A stretch of 64,000 nt of DNA from Lithospermum erythrorhizon (taxonomy: Eukaryota > Streptophyta > Magnoliopsida > Boraginales > Boraginaceae), in the NCBI GenBank assembly GCA_019722365.1, contig JADFUC010002441.1:1-64000 (forward strand), read 5' to 3'. The number at the start of each line of letters is the position of its first letter. Positions within the stretch are counted from its first letter, which is position 1. Positions 35,867 through 47,611 of the stretch are shown here, one piece after another. A program made the translations under genes and the position numbers. The notes below the pieces were generated by a model. It saw only the letters and a program-made list of their open reading frames with translations. It was not told where the DNA came from and ran no database searches.

Positions 35867-38800
35867 CTAGATGTGAAAGGATATCTTCTCATCATAAACA
35901 GGATGGTTGAGCATCAAAAGCTTATTGTTGTTTATAATAGCTCGAACAAGTAAATCTTTTGCCTCTTCATGTTTCTTCCTCAACATGTTGCTAATCTGCA
36001 TGAAAATATTAGTTGAGGGTCAAACTTTGTTAAATCCTTGTACTCCGTAATAAGTGCAAAACGAAATTATGTTGCTATGTTGGTCAATATGTTCTATCTA
36101 CAACAAGATCGTATGATGTTCCATTTATAAGCTAGAAGACCAAGAGAGAGAACATCATACATATGTTCTGTCTACAACAAGATCGTATGATGTTCCTTAT
36201 AACTGCCGTAGCTAAGAGAAGCAAAAAAACCTCTGGTCCCAACATTTAATTTTCTAAACATAACAAGTTAGAATGATGTTTGACGTTGAGCTTCAATTTA
36301 ACGAGGCCAAAGTTATTCAACTGGAACAAGGGATCAACTAATATAAACTATAGTTGTATCTTACTACAATAGAACTGACAATTGATTATGGAACTTAGTG
36401 ATGGATACTAATATAAGACCATGACCTATGAGCTCAGTATAAATGCTTATTCGATGCTACATCTTTCTTTCTTGGTCCCTATGTTTTCAAAAAAGATTTA
36501 GTACTTCCGAGTTCCGACTAAGATGAAAAGATAAAGACATTCTCAATCCATCTCATTTAATTGGGAGATTTTCCTTTCCTTAATTCCCAAAACTATGTTT
36601 AGGATGATTAACATTCAATGCTACGTCTAATGAATTTCTTAAACTTTAGGAAAGTCAAACCGTATCAATCATATAAATCAGACTTACATCTTCAAGCTCC
36701 TTAGAACAAGCCTCAGCCTTCTCAATGTACTTGTCATCGTTTAAACAATAAGAAGATCCAGGGTTCAGCATGTTCAACTCTGGAAGAATTTGAACTGGAG
36801 AACGATGAAGGTTCTTGATGATGCCTTCAGCATTATGTTTAGCCAAATTTTCACCTTTCTATTAACATAAAACCAAGTATACTTAAGCATACACAGGCAT
36901 CTAACCAACCTCATGCAAATCATATGAGCTTACCTTTTTGTCAATACTTATTCCTGCAGTTTCCAAAAGTCTTCTGCAGATTTTGACAAGCATATACACA
37001 TGGAAGATGGAAAACATAATCCAAAATGTAATGTCTATAAAAAGTGTAAGACACTTCTAATAAATAAGACCTGGTTTCAGTGGATGAATCTGAATGACGT
37101 TTTGGATGGTTAACCAGCATCTCAACAGAATCAGGAGCCTGTATAACATGTTACTCTTACAAAAATAATTCTGTATCGTTGGAATATGTAAAAATAATTC
37201 TGTATCGTTGGAATATGTAATCAATGATTTCTTATAAGATATCTTCATATTATTCTGAAGCAGAAACCAGACCTCTGGAGTTTTCCTCTTCAAAGATTCA
37301 AAAGTTTGTTGTCTGGGGGTTGCACATGGAGAAATCTTGGATGGCATGTTGCCAATCAATCTTTTGTTAGAGACTATGCTCCCCACCGATTTATCTTCTT
37401 TCTGATTCATTGTCGAATCAACATTTCCCAAAGTCCTATAATAAGAGATGAGTGAGCATCACATGTAAATCTTAGAAATATAAATTGCCTAAGAGAAAGA
37501 ATACCCCAGACTAAAGCCTTGACGACCAAATCCAACCGTAATTAAATGATAAATGCATTTCATAAGCTACCTTCTATTTTCGGTGCCACTAAGATTAGTC
37601 AATTTCCGAGCTGTTTTAGTGGTGGCAATCTTCTCTGGTTCAAAGGTAGTATTTTTCTTTAGTGGAATCAGATTCGGAAGTGAAAGCTTTGCATTTGTGG
37701 AAGTAGGAGAAGTTGATTTGTCAGCTTGCTGGGCTATGGTGGAAGTCATGAGTAAAGGCTTTACAGATGGAGAAGTAGTTGAAGTAGATCTTTCAGCTTG
37801 CTGAACTATGGTGGAAGTCGGGAGTAAAGGCTTTGCAGATGCAGAAGTCGTTGAAGTAGATCTTTCAGCTTGCTCAACTATGGTAATAGTTGGAAGTAAA
37901 GGCTTTGCATATGCAGAAGTCGTTGAAGTAGATCTTTCAGCTTGCTGAACTATGGTGGTAGTCGGAAGTAAAGGCTTTGCAGATGCAAAAGTGGTTGAAG
38001 TAGCTCTTTCAGCTTGTTGAGGTATGCCGGAAGAAATAGCCTGAGATCTGCAAGAGAGAGCGGCACTGGAACATACGTTGGCTGCTGAATTTCCTAAAAT
38101 ACCAAATATAATTGAATACTTTTTTAAGGTAGGCTACCTTATTGATGCTTCTGGCTTTGATTCAGCTGTAAGACTTGGTTTTGTGTTTTCAACAGAATTT
38201 CTCCCAAATAAGGTGAGTTTAGGAGCACCTACGGTTGATTTCTGCAACTCGGAAGCAGATTTACTTGATCCAGTGAAGTACTTCGACCTGGTAATAAGAG
38301 CTTCACTAGCTGGAATAGCATAGTCGACCTTTGCTCTGCAACAAATGTGAAGATGCTTCATCATTCAAGTGATTCATAATTAGGCCAATTTTGAATAATC
38401 AAATATCTAAAAACTTTTTCATTTTGATATTCATATTCATCCTGATCCAGAAACCAAAAGCTTATCCTGAGCTACAAGCATTTTAATTTCTACACAGCTA
38501 TTGCTCTAACCACCATTCCTTAATTCAGGACTATAGACAAACTAACCTGCTAATTGAAGGCATAGGAAAATTTCTGGTTGGGTCCTCATTCATTCGACCT
38601 CTGAGAAGCATTTGGCTGGACATATTTATATCAGGAGGCAATTTTTTATCATAATTACACTGAACCTGTTCAAGGCATTCCATACTGTTATTAACATCAT
38701 GACCTTCTGTGAGATGTTGTGGCTCTGCATTTGCAATTTGCTGAGAAGATTTCTCCAGCACCACTTTTTCATTTCTAGAACCTGAATCAGCTGTAACATT

Positions 38801-40826
38801 CTCTTTATCATCTTGTTCTCCACCTAAAACTGTATTTGAAGCCAAAATGTCTTTCTCTTGCAGTAATCCGGTATCTTCACCTGAGTCTGCTTCAGAAGTA
38901 GAATGGACCGAGTGTTCTCGTAAAGAGTTGGATGAGCCTATTTCCTGTGTAAATTCTCCTCCATGGCTTCTCTTTTCAGTTTGGAAGTCTGTTTGCTGAA
39001 TCGCGGAAATTAGTGTCTTGTTAATAATTGATTCCTCCTGTAGCTTTGTATTACTGTTATTATTTCCTGGAGACGATAGAGAGATATTGTCACTTGTGGA
39101 GTTAGGATCCCCACCAACATGCTGTGTATTGCTATTTGAAGTTCTCGAAACACCTGACACAGTTGTAACATTCTCTGCAGTTGGAGTTTTCAATGTACTA
39201 TCATCATATCCTGTACACTTCGTAGAGACCTTGCCTCTTGGGGAGTCATGATCTCTACCAGCAGATGCTACTGCAACATTTTCAGCAGTCATATTTTCTG
39301 AACTACTATTTTCCTTTTCTATTGACTGATGAGAGGCATCATCTTTAGTTAAATCAGAATCTATGCCACCATGCAGCATAGTGGTGTTTGAAGAGCTCAA
39401 ATCGCCCGACACTGTTGTTTTCTCAGATAATCCAACTTCCAGTCGACCAATTTCTTCCGTCAGTTGGATTGTAGCACCTTGATGTTCTTCTCCTTTTGGA
39501 GAATCATTTTTATCTTCACCCGCCACATTCATCTTATTTTTCTTCGCAGGTGATTTAAAATTGAAACTGTCCATCCTGAAATCAGTAAAAGAAAGCAAAG
39601 GGAATCAGGCGCAACTCAAATTCTTGAGATGGTGCAGTTATGATGAAGTATGTAATAATGACAATGAACATATTAGAACATAAATGAATGTTCCAAGGGG
39701 CCTTTAAATCTATATACACTTACTCCATAAAGTCAAAAGAGAAGTCAAAGCGATCTGCTTTCCCTTTATTATTTTCTTTGCCAGATGCATCCTTGGATTT
39801 CTCTTTATGTTTCCCATCTCTTTTCAAGGGAGAAGATACATCAAGATCTGGCAAGTCTATGTTAAAAGATGACAGCTTTCCAAATCCACTGTCAAGATTG
39901 AAATCCATATCCCTGAAAAAGAAAAAGAAAGAAGAACCAGAAACATGAGTACATTACTAACATATTCGTGGCGCTGCAAGAATATCATTTCAGCCAAAAT
40001 TTGCATTCTAAGTTTCCTATTTAAGCCAGCATATTTATAATTGATTAATAATGAAAGGGAAACAATCAATAGCTGTTGATTCCTGAAAGTTTGTCATCAA
40101 ACAACTTTCGGTTGAGAAAATAAAATAGTTGACTTTAATGATCTAAAGCTGAGATAATCCGAAAGTGTCTCAGAGTGTACATTTTGTCAAAGCCAAATGT
40201 TTTCTTCTTGCTCTTAACCGGTGATCCGAAGTCAATATCCATTAGATTAGCTTCTCCCCCAGACTTCGGCTTCCAGGAGTTGAGAAAGTCGTTTTTGAGG
40301 TCAAAATCTACCACAAAAACAAAGAAAAATATACATATCATGCTTCTCGTGAAGAAAAACTAGATTCCTCTTATATGAACTGAAAATATGCAGAAAAAAT
40401 CCACTTAGAAGCAACCAAGTACACAGAAAAATCATGTTGTCCATTAGAGTATGATTTGATTATCTATCAGTTTCATAATTTTCAGTCTCCTAATGAGGAT
40501 GTTTTTCTAAGCTTTTCTTGGAGCCTTTTCTTCTCCAAAAAAGATGGCTAAGAGTTCAAGCTTTCTCTACAGATGATATATTATAAGGTCCTGAAATAAG
40601 CTCAACCAAACAACCTCAATTTCTACATAATCCATGTTTGAGTCATTATCAAGCTTCCAAGCTCTCCACTTACCCATTTTATATCATATGTCAGGAAGGA
40701 TGTCTCTATCTATGATTACAGTTCAGTTCAAATGAGAGCAAACAGATTTGAGATAATACCTAACAGTGAACTACTGTCTTGTGAATTAACCGATGAAGAA
40801 ACTCCCTTTTCTTTTGATTCTCCCAT
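35867..40826 (-). CDS. Large disordered plant protein, probably related to uncharacterized At4g18490
   Basis: Eleven coding exons join without phase conflict: 40826-40760, 40307-40181, 39912-39724, 39575-38547, 38335-38138, 38047-37571, 37435-37273, 37138-37071, 36973-36934, 36858-36688, 35995-35867. All introns are GT-AG and the stop is TAG. The product is 885 residues. The N-terminus has acidic-aromatic repeats: [54 protein letters not shown] long Ser/Thr/Asn-rich disordered part (exon 4) follows, then five 24-residue tandem repeats (exon 6). The C-terminus is helical and charged ([20 protein letters not shown], then [13 protein letters not shown]). No catalytic motif, signal peptide or membrane segment is seen; lysine-rich patches suggest a nuclear protein. 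The At4g18490 relation is from memory of the DFDL/DFNLD motifs, and its function is unknown to me. The E2F-like promoter site hints at cell-cycle expression. Confidence 0.85.
37161..37218. repeat. 29-bp tandem duplication inside a 134-bp intron
   Basis: Two identical 29-bp units containing AATTCTGTATCGTTGGAATA lie in the intron between exons 7 and 8 of the minus-strand gene. Confidence 0.9.
37660..38019 (-). repeat. Five in-frame 72-bp (24-residue) tandem repeats in exon 6
   Basis: Copies start at 38019, 37947, 37875, 37803 and 37731. The unit begins [20 protein letters not shown] and closes with four more residues of the pattern x-T-I-V. Copies 1-4 differ at a few residues each; copy 5 is most diverged ([20 protein letters not shown]). 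The reading frame is kept throughout. Confidence 0.95.
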
Positions 40827-41689
40827 TTGTACAAATAGCCTGATCTTTCGCTTCAATTCTGCATCCAATAAAGAGAAAGGGGTTAAGGTAGTTTTTAGAA
40901 CTCTCTAGTAATTCCAGGATTCAGGACACTCCACAAACACATCATCAACATGCCTCAATTCTTCTGAAGAGGCTCCCGCCTAAGCGGGGTAAAAGGGTTG
41001 GATAGTACGTAGCCTTACCCCCCTATGATAACAGGGAGTCAGGGAGGCTGTTTCTAAATTAACCCAAGAGTGAAGTACAAACACTATATACTACTTCACG
41101 AAAGACACAAATGTGTAGAAAATGTTTAACGGAAAATGATCAGTTCCACTGGTCATTCAATTCCATTCTTAATTATAAAAGAGTTCAGTAGTTCCCGAAA
41201 ATGGATAAACAGGGCTAAAGTTTCATTTATTATAAATCGATGCAATGAGAACATATGAAGGTTTATATACATACATTAAACTAGTAGCACTGGACTAACT
41301 AGCAACTATCCCGCTGAACTATGGGGATGGGCCAATTAAGAGATACCCTGGTCTAGTTCAAATTTTCATGGCTAAAATGATACTCTGATACACTTCTAAA
41401 AATGGAAATTAAACACAAATCAGCTCACATAATATCATTCTAACTAGCAACTCATAGGTCTATAACTCTATATGATCATTAACCAAATGAAAACCGCAAC
41501 ATTTACATTTCATATGGAGCTTCCAGTTCTTAGATACCCAAAGCAACCTAGCAACAACGTCATGAACCTAACTGGGGTTAACCAAGGCCATAAGTAGAAC
41601 ACTGTATGCACAATAATTGTATGTATTGTCAACACAGCAACACTCTAACCTTTATACTGGAAGTTGCAGCAGAATCGATCATTAGATGT

Positions 41690-41855
41690 AAACATGTACA
41701 TACATAGATCAAAATACATGAATAGATACATAGAGACATGCGTACACACACATATATACATATACAAACATATACACGAGTACACACATATATACATACA
41801 TACACACATATGTACGTACATACATACGTACACATATATACAAACAAACATACAT
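41690..41855. repeat. (ACAT/ATAC)n microsatellite
   Basis: About 165 bp of imperfect TACATACA/CACATATATACA repeats. Open frames across it are artefacts of the repeat. Confidence 0.9.
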
Positions 41856-42351
41856 GCAGATTTGCTAGAATTGAGAAACTGCGAGTATTTATCCTTTAAT
41901 TATAACAATTTTAGGTTGCTGATAATCAAGCCATTACGAAAAATAAATAAAAACACACAAAAAAAATTGCAAATCCAATTAAACTAAAGTAGAATTCATT
42001 AGCTAAATCACATGTCTAAACGACTAACAAACACGCCTATTAGCTATTAATTCTATCAATTCTACATCAATAAACGCAACAATAGAATTACGAAACCTGA
42101 TCGATGATACTAAACCGATCGAAAATTCAACTCCTCGTTAGCTAGCGAACGACTTTATAGTAAATTTCAAACGAAATTCAGTACAAACTCATCAATTTTG
42201 TGCATTTCAAGGCTTGAAATTCATTAATTTACAGATTACGAAAAAATTAGAAATTCCAGCCAACCTAGAATTTGAATAAATACTAATCTGATTGAATCAA
42301 AATACTAATAAATACGATCGAATTTCGGACCTTAATAGATTAGTTCATCAG

Positions 42352-42389
<38 letters not shown>
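42352..42389. repeat. (TG)n(AG)n compound microsatellite at a splice donor
   Basis: TG repeats (42352-42367) adjoin AG repeats (42368-42389). On the minus strand the (CT)n part starts within the first intron bases after the 5'UTR donor GT. Confidence 0.95.
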
Positions 42390-42390
<1 letters not shown>

Positions 42391-42444
42391 CTTGATTTGG
42401 CGGTTGGTTGGAGATGCCAAATGCGAAATGCCAATATGAAAAAT

Positions 42445-42480
42445 GGCGCCAAACTGTTAGCAGGCCTCGGCTTATATACC
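42445..42480 (-). promoter_or_regulatory. Core promoter: TATA box and E2F-like site
   Basis: On the minus strand GGTATATAAG (42480-42471) is a strong TATA box. TTTGGCGCC (42453-42445), about 20 bp downstream, matches the E2F consensus TTTSSCGC. Transcription would start near 42,445 and the leader would end at the donor at 42391. Confidence 0.6.
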
Positions 42481-42763
42481 GTGAGTAGTGCCGTTATTCT
42501 ACCGGGAGATCCCATTTCTACGATTAAAACCAGAGGCAGGTAACACGTATGGTGAAAATTGGTGTAATTTTTATCTGTCAGAAATAAACCGGACCGATAA
42601 CCCGTGAATTACCCGATAAGAGATGGGATATATCATTTCGGCCGCCCAAGCTTTAAAGGTTTAAATTCTATACTTTCATACATCTTTTTGTCTGCAGAGT
42701 GAAAATTTCAACCTTTACGTGAATCATCAATCATAAATCGATTTGTGTTTCAATTTTATGATT

Positions 42764-42924
42764 GAATTAGGGGTTTCAATTTAGGATTTCAATTTAAGGT
42801 TTAAATTAGGGATTTCAATTTAGGGTTTCAATTTAATTTTTAAATTAAGAGTTTCAATTTAGGGTTTCGATTTAAGGTTTAAATTGAGGGTTTCAATTTA
42901 GGGTTTCGATTAAGGGTTCTAATT
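42764..42924. repeat. Degenerate telomere-like tandem repeat
   Basis: About ten irregular repeats of (A/T)TTTAGGGTTTCAATTTA and variants with TTTAAGG or TTGAGGG. The core matches the plant telomeric unit TTTAGGG but is spaced by TTTCAATT. It lies about 300 bp upstream of the TATA box at 42.47 kb. Confidence 0.8.
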
Positions 42925-44267
42925 AATGTTTGATAATTATTCTGATTGATTATTCACATGATTTCATTTATGATTTTTATTAGGGATTTGTTTAGGTTTT
43001 GTCGTTAATTAATTTATATTTTTATATGTATGTAAATAGTATAATAACTTATTATTGATTTGTTTGTAACTTATATGTTAATAATGTATTAATGTTATGC
43101 TTTGTTAATTTTGATTTTTTAAGTTATACAACGATATTGTTTAAATTTTTGTTGATTCTTTGATTTTATTCTATGTATTTTTCGAGGCTCTTGATTCTCT
43201 AAAATGCATTCAGTATTCGATAACTTATATGTTAATAATATATTTTTGTTTCGTTATTTTGTGATATTTTTCTGTTTCATCATTCATATTGTTTTGTGCA
43301 TTACATCTTCTGAAATATAATGATGCAGTAAATGATCAATTCTCAGTACATGTTGTAATAAATTTGTGAGCTATTGCTACATTTTTTGGGATTACACATT
43401 AAGTCGACACAGAGCTGTCGAATTGAACATTATAAGCTGGATAGTAATTTTCGAATTGTTGGATGCTTATTTTGGATATTTTTGGATACTTTTATCGAAT
43501 ATTATAGGGTATTTGAATTTTTTTTACGTTTTTTGAATCTTAATTATTTAATGGGCGGTCACTTATTAACCGCTTAGATAATGGTGATTCGATGCCAGAA
43601 GACACGATTTTTGCAGCTAATTTATCCGTCCGGTTTAGATTTATCAGATAACATAACGGATGGGACCCGGGATATGCAATGCCGGGGGCGATATGTGGCG
43701 TAGTCATGTGGCGGAGAAACTCGGCAAAAAATTTCGACTCCAGCACCGATCATTAAAGAGCGATTAGCAGTTCGCGTGCGCTTTGTGTGGTGCTTCATTT
43801 TATTTCAAAGTTCAAATTCGAGCAGTGCAAAAGTTTTTGTTTAACGATCGATTAATAAGCTAATTAACATTTATGACACAAAGCGAAACCAGTCATTTTG
43901 TAATAGATATTAACATTAATAAAATAGACACTTTCGTAACAAAATAATAACAACAAATGAAATCATAAGAAAATATAACAAATTCTATATAATAAAAGAA
44001 GTTTGAAGTGATAGAAGCTCTGAAACGTCTGGCGCTTAACTCTCGTAGAGTTCGAGCACTTTCTTTGATTCAACGAATGGCTTGACTTGGTTTAGCTTTA
44101 CTTATGCATGTTTCTACCCTGAGGGTAGTATTATCGAGAGTATCTGAAACTACAAATCATAACGTTATTTGGTGTGAGGGATAAGAAAGGGTTTGAAAGA
44201 ATATGTATAGTTTATGTTATAACTATTTAAGATGGTGACATATATATATTCATCCTCTTTTATAGAT
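42925..44267. other. AT-rich spacer, no gene recognised
   Basis: Low-complexity T-rich DNA to about 43,550, then a GC-richer stretch (43,550-43,800) without coding or known repeat character. Confidence 0.35.
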
Positions 44268-44610
44268 AAGCTAATTAGCCATTTGCCCACTTGAACTATC
44301 TTCGTTTTCAAGCTTTGTCACCGAACTTTCTTCTTTCTAAACTTTATCTTTTAGCCTACCCAGCATCTTTATTTACTCTTTTACGGAATGCGCCAATAGC
44401 GTTTTTTAATTAAAATTTTCATATAATCACAGAGGCAAAAAAAGAATTATACAATTAATTAATTTGGCATATTTTAAAATAACTTAATATGTGGTAACCT
44501 TTTATAATAAATAAAATAGTATTTATTTTTTTAATTTGACCCTCTTTCTTCTCGGCCAATGAGCTCTCGCCACCCAAAACTACCACTGCCCGCCGTCCTC
44601 CCCCAATTAT
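44268..44610 (-). mobile_element. Left copy of a non-autonomous repeat flanking the retroelement cluster
   Basis: The reverse complement of this segment aligns with 63420-63752. Shared blocks in order are ATTGGGGG, GGTCAAAT, TTTATTTATTATAAAAGGT, TTAATTGTATAATTCTTTTT, AAAATTTTAATTAAAAA and GATAGTTCA. There is no coding capacity. Confidence 0.7.
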
Positions 44611-44969
44611 TGTTCTGAGCTCATTGTGGGTATCGTTCTTCAAAAATGTTAATCTAATATCTTGCAGTGGTAAAGCATCCAATGATAAGCTCTTTTAATT
44701 ACATTATTTGAATCCATGCTGAGAACCTTTATATATGATTGAATATACTTGTTTAGCCATTTTTTATGTTTTTTTTTTTAGATGAAAATTATTTGGATAT
44801 AATTTCTACTTGTTTCTATACGAATTAATTAGCCTTATTTATTTACATTTAACAGCAAGTTTACTTGCTACTTCTGTTAAATCCTTGCATCGGTCGAACT
44901 TAGGAGTTAACTGCGAGAGAGGCGGAAGGAAGAACTTGACATTTGTGGGAGAGAAAGGTGTTGGGGTTT

Positions 44970-46285
44970 TGTTAGCTTTAAATATAACTTAGAGGGGGGT
45001 GGGGGAGTGGGGGGTGGGGAAGTGACTAAGATTTTAAAATTAAACTTCTAGCTTTTCAGTTTTAATTTAATATAAGGAAATAACAAACTGTAAATGAATA
45101 TAAAGTTGATTCGATAAATCGACTACCCAAGCTTCGAAGCGATTAAATCGAGATAAGCAACTAAAATATAATTAACTAAAATAAAGAAAAAATACTTGAA
45201 AGTAAGAGGAAAGGTAGAGACTAATACAAAGATTTTTCTGAAACGGTTCCTAATACTTTCGACACTTGACTTCCGACCTCGAGTTTGGTAAGGATAAGCT
45301 AGCTCTTGAAGAATTGTTTGATTACACACAAACTGACTTCACTCTGGGCTATTATTAGGCTTAACAGCCTCTGACCAAATTGAACTCCAAGTTAATGATT
45401 TTGACACTAATCAGCAGACTAGGAACCCAGGGCTTAAACCTAGTATTTAAACCTGCCTCGACTAAGAATAACGATCTTATCTTTATACATGATTTCGACC
45501 AATGCAATTATAAATGAAGATTGCAATAATCACTGACTATGGAAGCTTGCTCTCTACTAGAAGATAGTAGAAGATTAAATATAGAGCTTTACTTTTGCCT
45601 TTTCGAATTTGAAAGAAAATTAAATGTGAAAATATTTGTCAAAATGGTTAAGTTTAAAATAGAAAGAAGCTTATATAGTGCTCCAATAAGTATGTCATAG
45701 TTTCGTGAGACCCGATGAGCGAGAGACAGCGGCTAAAAACTCGTCTTAGATGGGCTGCCTCAGAGATACAGTCTCGTCATCCCGGGGCACACTCGAGACG
45801 GAACCACCGATGGGGTCTCGATCATCGAAGTTACTGCTTGGGCGAACCTACCGATAGTGCAGAGTTTCTCTACTCGAAATAAGGATCGTTTCACGCCAAC
45901 TTCGAAGCGAAATGACACGCAATCATTTTACATGAGCCTTAGCAGTAGAATCAATCGATACTTAGGATTAGAAACTTCTGGTAGCTATTCTCCGGTCGAA
46001 GATTAAAACCCATGAAAGTCGTTACTACCATTACTTAAACAACATATACTAAAGTGTAGAGTTTCATAACGCCTATAACAATAAAGACCACGAGCTCCCC
46101 AGAACAGCTTGGCGTTTGGTTGACTCGATCTTGAGTATTCGAGCATCCAGATCGACCTTTAAAGCTGACTTGAAGTCTTTAAAAATGAAACCTAATCGCG
46201 AAGTTCACTTGAAAGCGAATTAGTTCGTTTAAACAATAATTTGTTATCTTTAAAAAAAGGTTTGAATCAGTTCATTTATTCAACA
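44970..46285 (-). repeat. Left (3') LTR of the Sirevirus-like element
   Basis: 1316 bp from TGTTAGCTTTAAATATAACT to ...TTATTCAACA. It is followed by AACTCCCGTTTTT, the complement of a polypurine tract, which marks this as the 3' LTR of a minus-strand element. It shares AGCTT, CAGTTTTAATTTAATATA, AAATACTTGAAAGTAA, GTTTGGTTGACTCGATCTTG and TTTGTTATCTT with the right LTR in order. Confidence 0.85.
44990..45022 (+). other. G-quadruplex-capable G-run cluster in the left LTR
   Basis: Four or more runs of 4-6 G separated by 1-3 bases (GGGGGGTGGGGGAGTGGGGG and onward). The right LTR has only a single run at the same place (61499-61506). Confidence 0.75.
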
Positions 46286-47089
46286 AACTCCCGTTTTTAT
46301 GATAACAAATTTGAAACATATACTAAGGAGAGAGAGATATAAATAAATGGCATCGGCTCACTTGACATAAGATTCCCGATATTTTCTTGCGCAATAAAAA
46401 CAACAAACAATCGGAAACGACATTCCAACACAATAATAACATAGTAACAAGATAAAGTGACAAGAAATAGTTAAAGAAAACATCCAAAAACAACCATAAT
46501 AAAGCTATGACATAAGTCTAAACACGTTTAAATGACCACTTTGACGTATTTTGAGTTTCTTGTTGTCCTTTATAAGAGTGGCTTACCCCTTCATAAGTTA
46601 GACTTGCTGGAAATCAATGTGATTTCCTTTTATTATGTCCGTTGCGGCAAATTGTGCAAATTCATTTTAGGGTTGGTTAAATGTGATTGTTAGAACTTAG
46701 TGTTGCTTAGTAATGGTATATTACTAGTGTGGAGTTCATGATAATTTAAGGGGTTATGAGCGATTCTTTAGATCTTACTCATTAGCAGATTTATAATAAT
46801 AGTAATTGGTCAATTATTATTATTATACAACTTCTTGATATCTGAGGCACAGAAAGTCATGTACTTGTCTATTGATATTAGAATAATATTTCATGAATGA
46901 AATTAAACGAAGGCTTTGTATATTGAGAAATGTATTTCTCAATATTTATATATTTGTCAAAGAATATATGTTGATGAACGTAATTAAGTTTATACTTAAA
47001 GTTGTTCATAATTCGAAATCGATGAATAACTTGATAAGTTATTCGATATTGACTTCGTTAGTATTTTAATTGACTTGTTAAATTGGTAA

Positions 47090-47611
47090 AATAGAACAAC
47101 TCACTAGTAACTCATTATTTAATTAGAAGCTCATAACGGTCTAATTAAGTTAACGAAGTTAGCCATTTCTTAACGAAGGTAACCTGAGAGGTGGAATTTT
47201 GGGGCTTGGTATTTAAGAGGGGATTAGGTTTCGTGACATTAGAATCCACAAAAACCTCCTCCCTCTCAATTACTTGTCTTGGTGAATTAGGAAGAGTTTT
47301 TCTCTTCCGATTCTTATTATTAAATCTTGAGCTTCTAGCAGTTCGAAATTACTGGTTCGTTTCCCTCTTGGTGGTAATGCGATCACAGGGACATCGTTCG
47401 ATTAAACAAGCATTAGAGAGAGGATTTTGAAGGGGCTTTCAAAGCGAGGCCTGTCGTGGGGATTTGAGTTAAATTCGACTTCTAGTTGAAATGTAAGGAT
47501 TACCAGATATTACATTTATTTTGTGTGTTTAGATTAATTTATATCAATTTGAGGATCCAAGGTTCGTATGGTGGGTGTTGATCCTGAAATGAAATTCATA
47601 CTAGATTAACA
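47090..47611 (+). repeat. Left LTR (3' portion) of the nested element
   Basis: Aligns with 53640-54145 and ends ACTAGATTAACA. Its 5' limit is uncertain because similarity fades upstream of 47,090. TATTTAAG near 47,210 is a plausible TATA element. Confidence 0.65.

Larger units (their letters stand above)
40861..42390 (-). other. 5'UTR intron of the 36-41 kb gene
   Basis: A good acceptor (TTATTGGATGCAG) lies about 34 bp before the ATG. A good donor (AAATCAAG|GTCTCTCTCT) lies at 42391/42390. Together they imply a 1.5-kb intron in the 5'UTR, with a leader exon at about 42391-42445. The donor sits at the edge of a GA/TG microsatellite. The intron contains an ACAT-type microsatellite at 41690-41855. 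Confidence 0.65.

Noticed and set aside
37553..38323. Plus-strand open frames opposite exons 5-6 of the At4g18490-like gene
   Set aside because: They are antisense shadows of the 72-bp repeat and of exon 5; the minus strand gives phase-consistent splicing.
41629..41987. Open frames of up to 107 codons around the ACAT repeat
   Set aside because: Both strands give Tyr/Ile/His- or Cys/Val/Tyr-rich text because of the microsatellite; this is not a gene.
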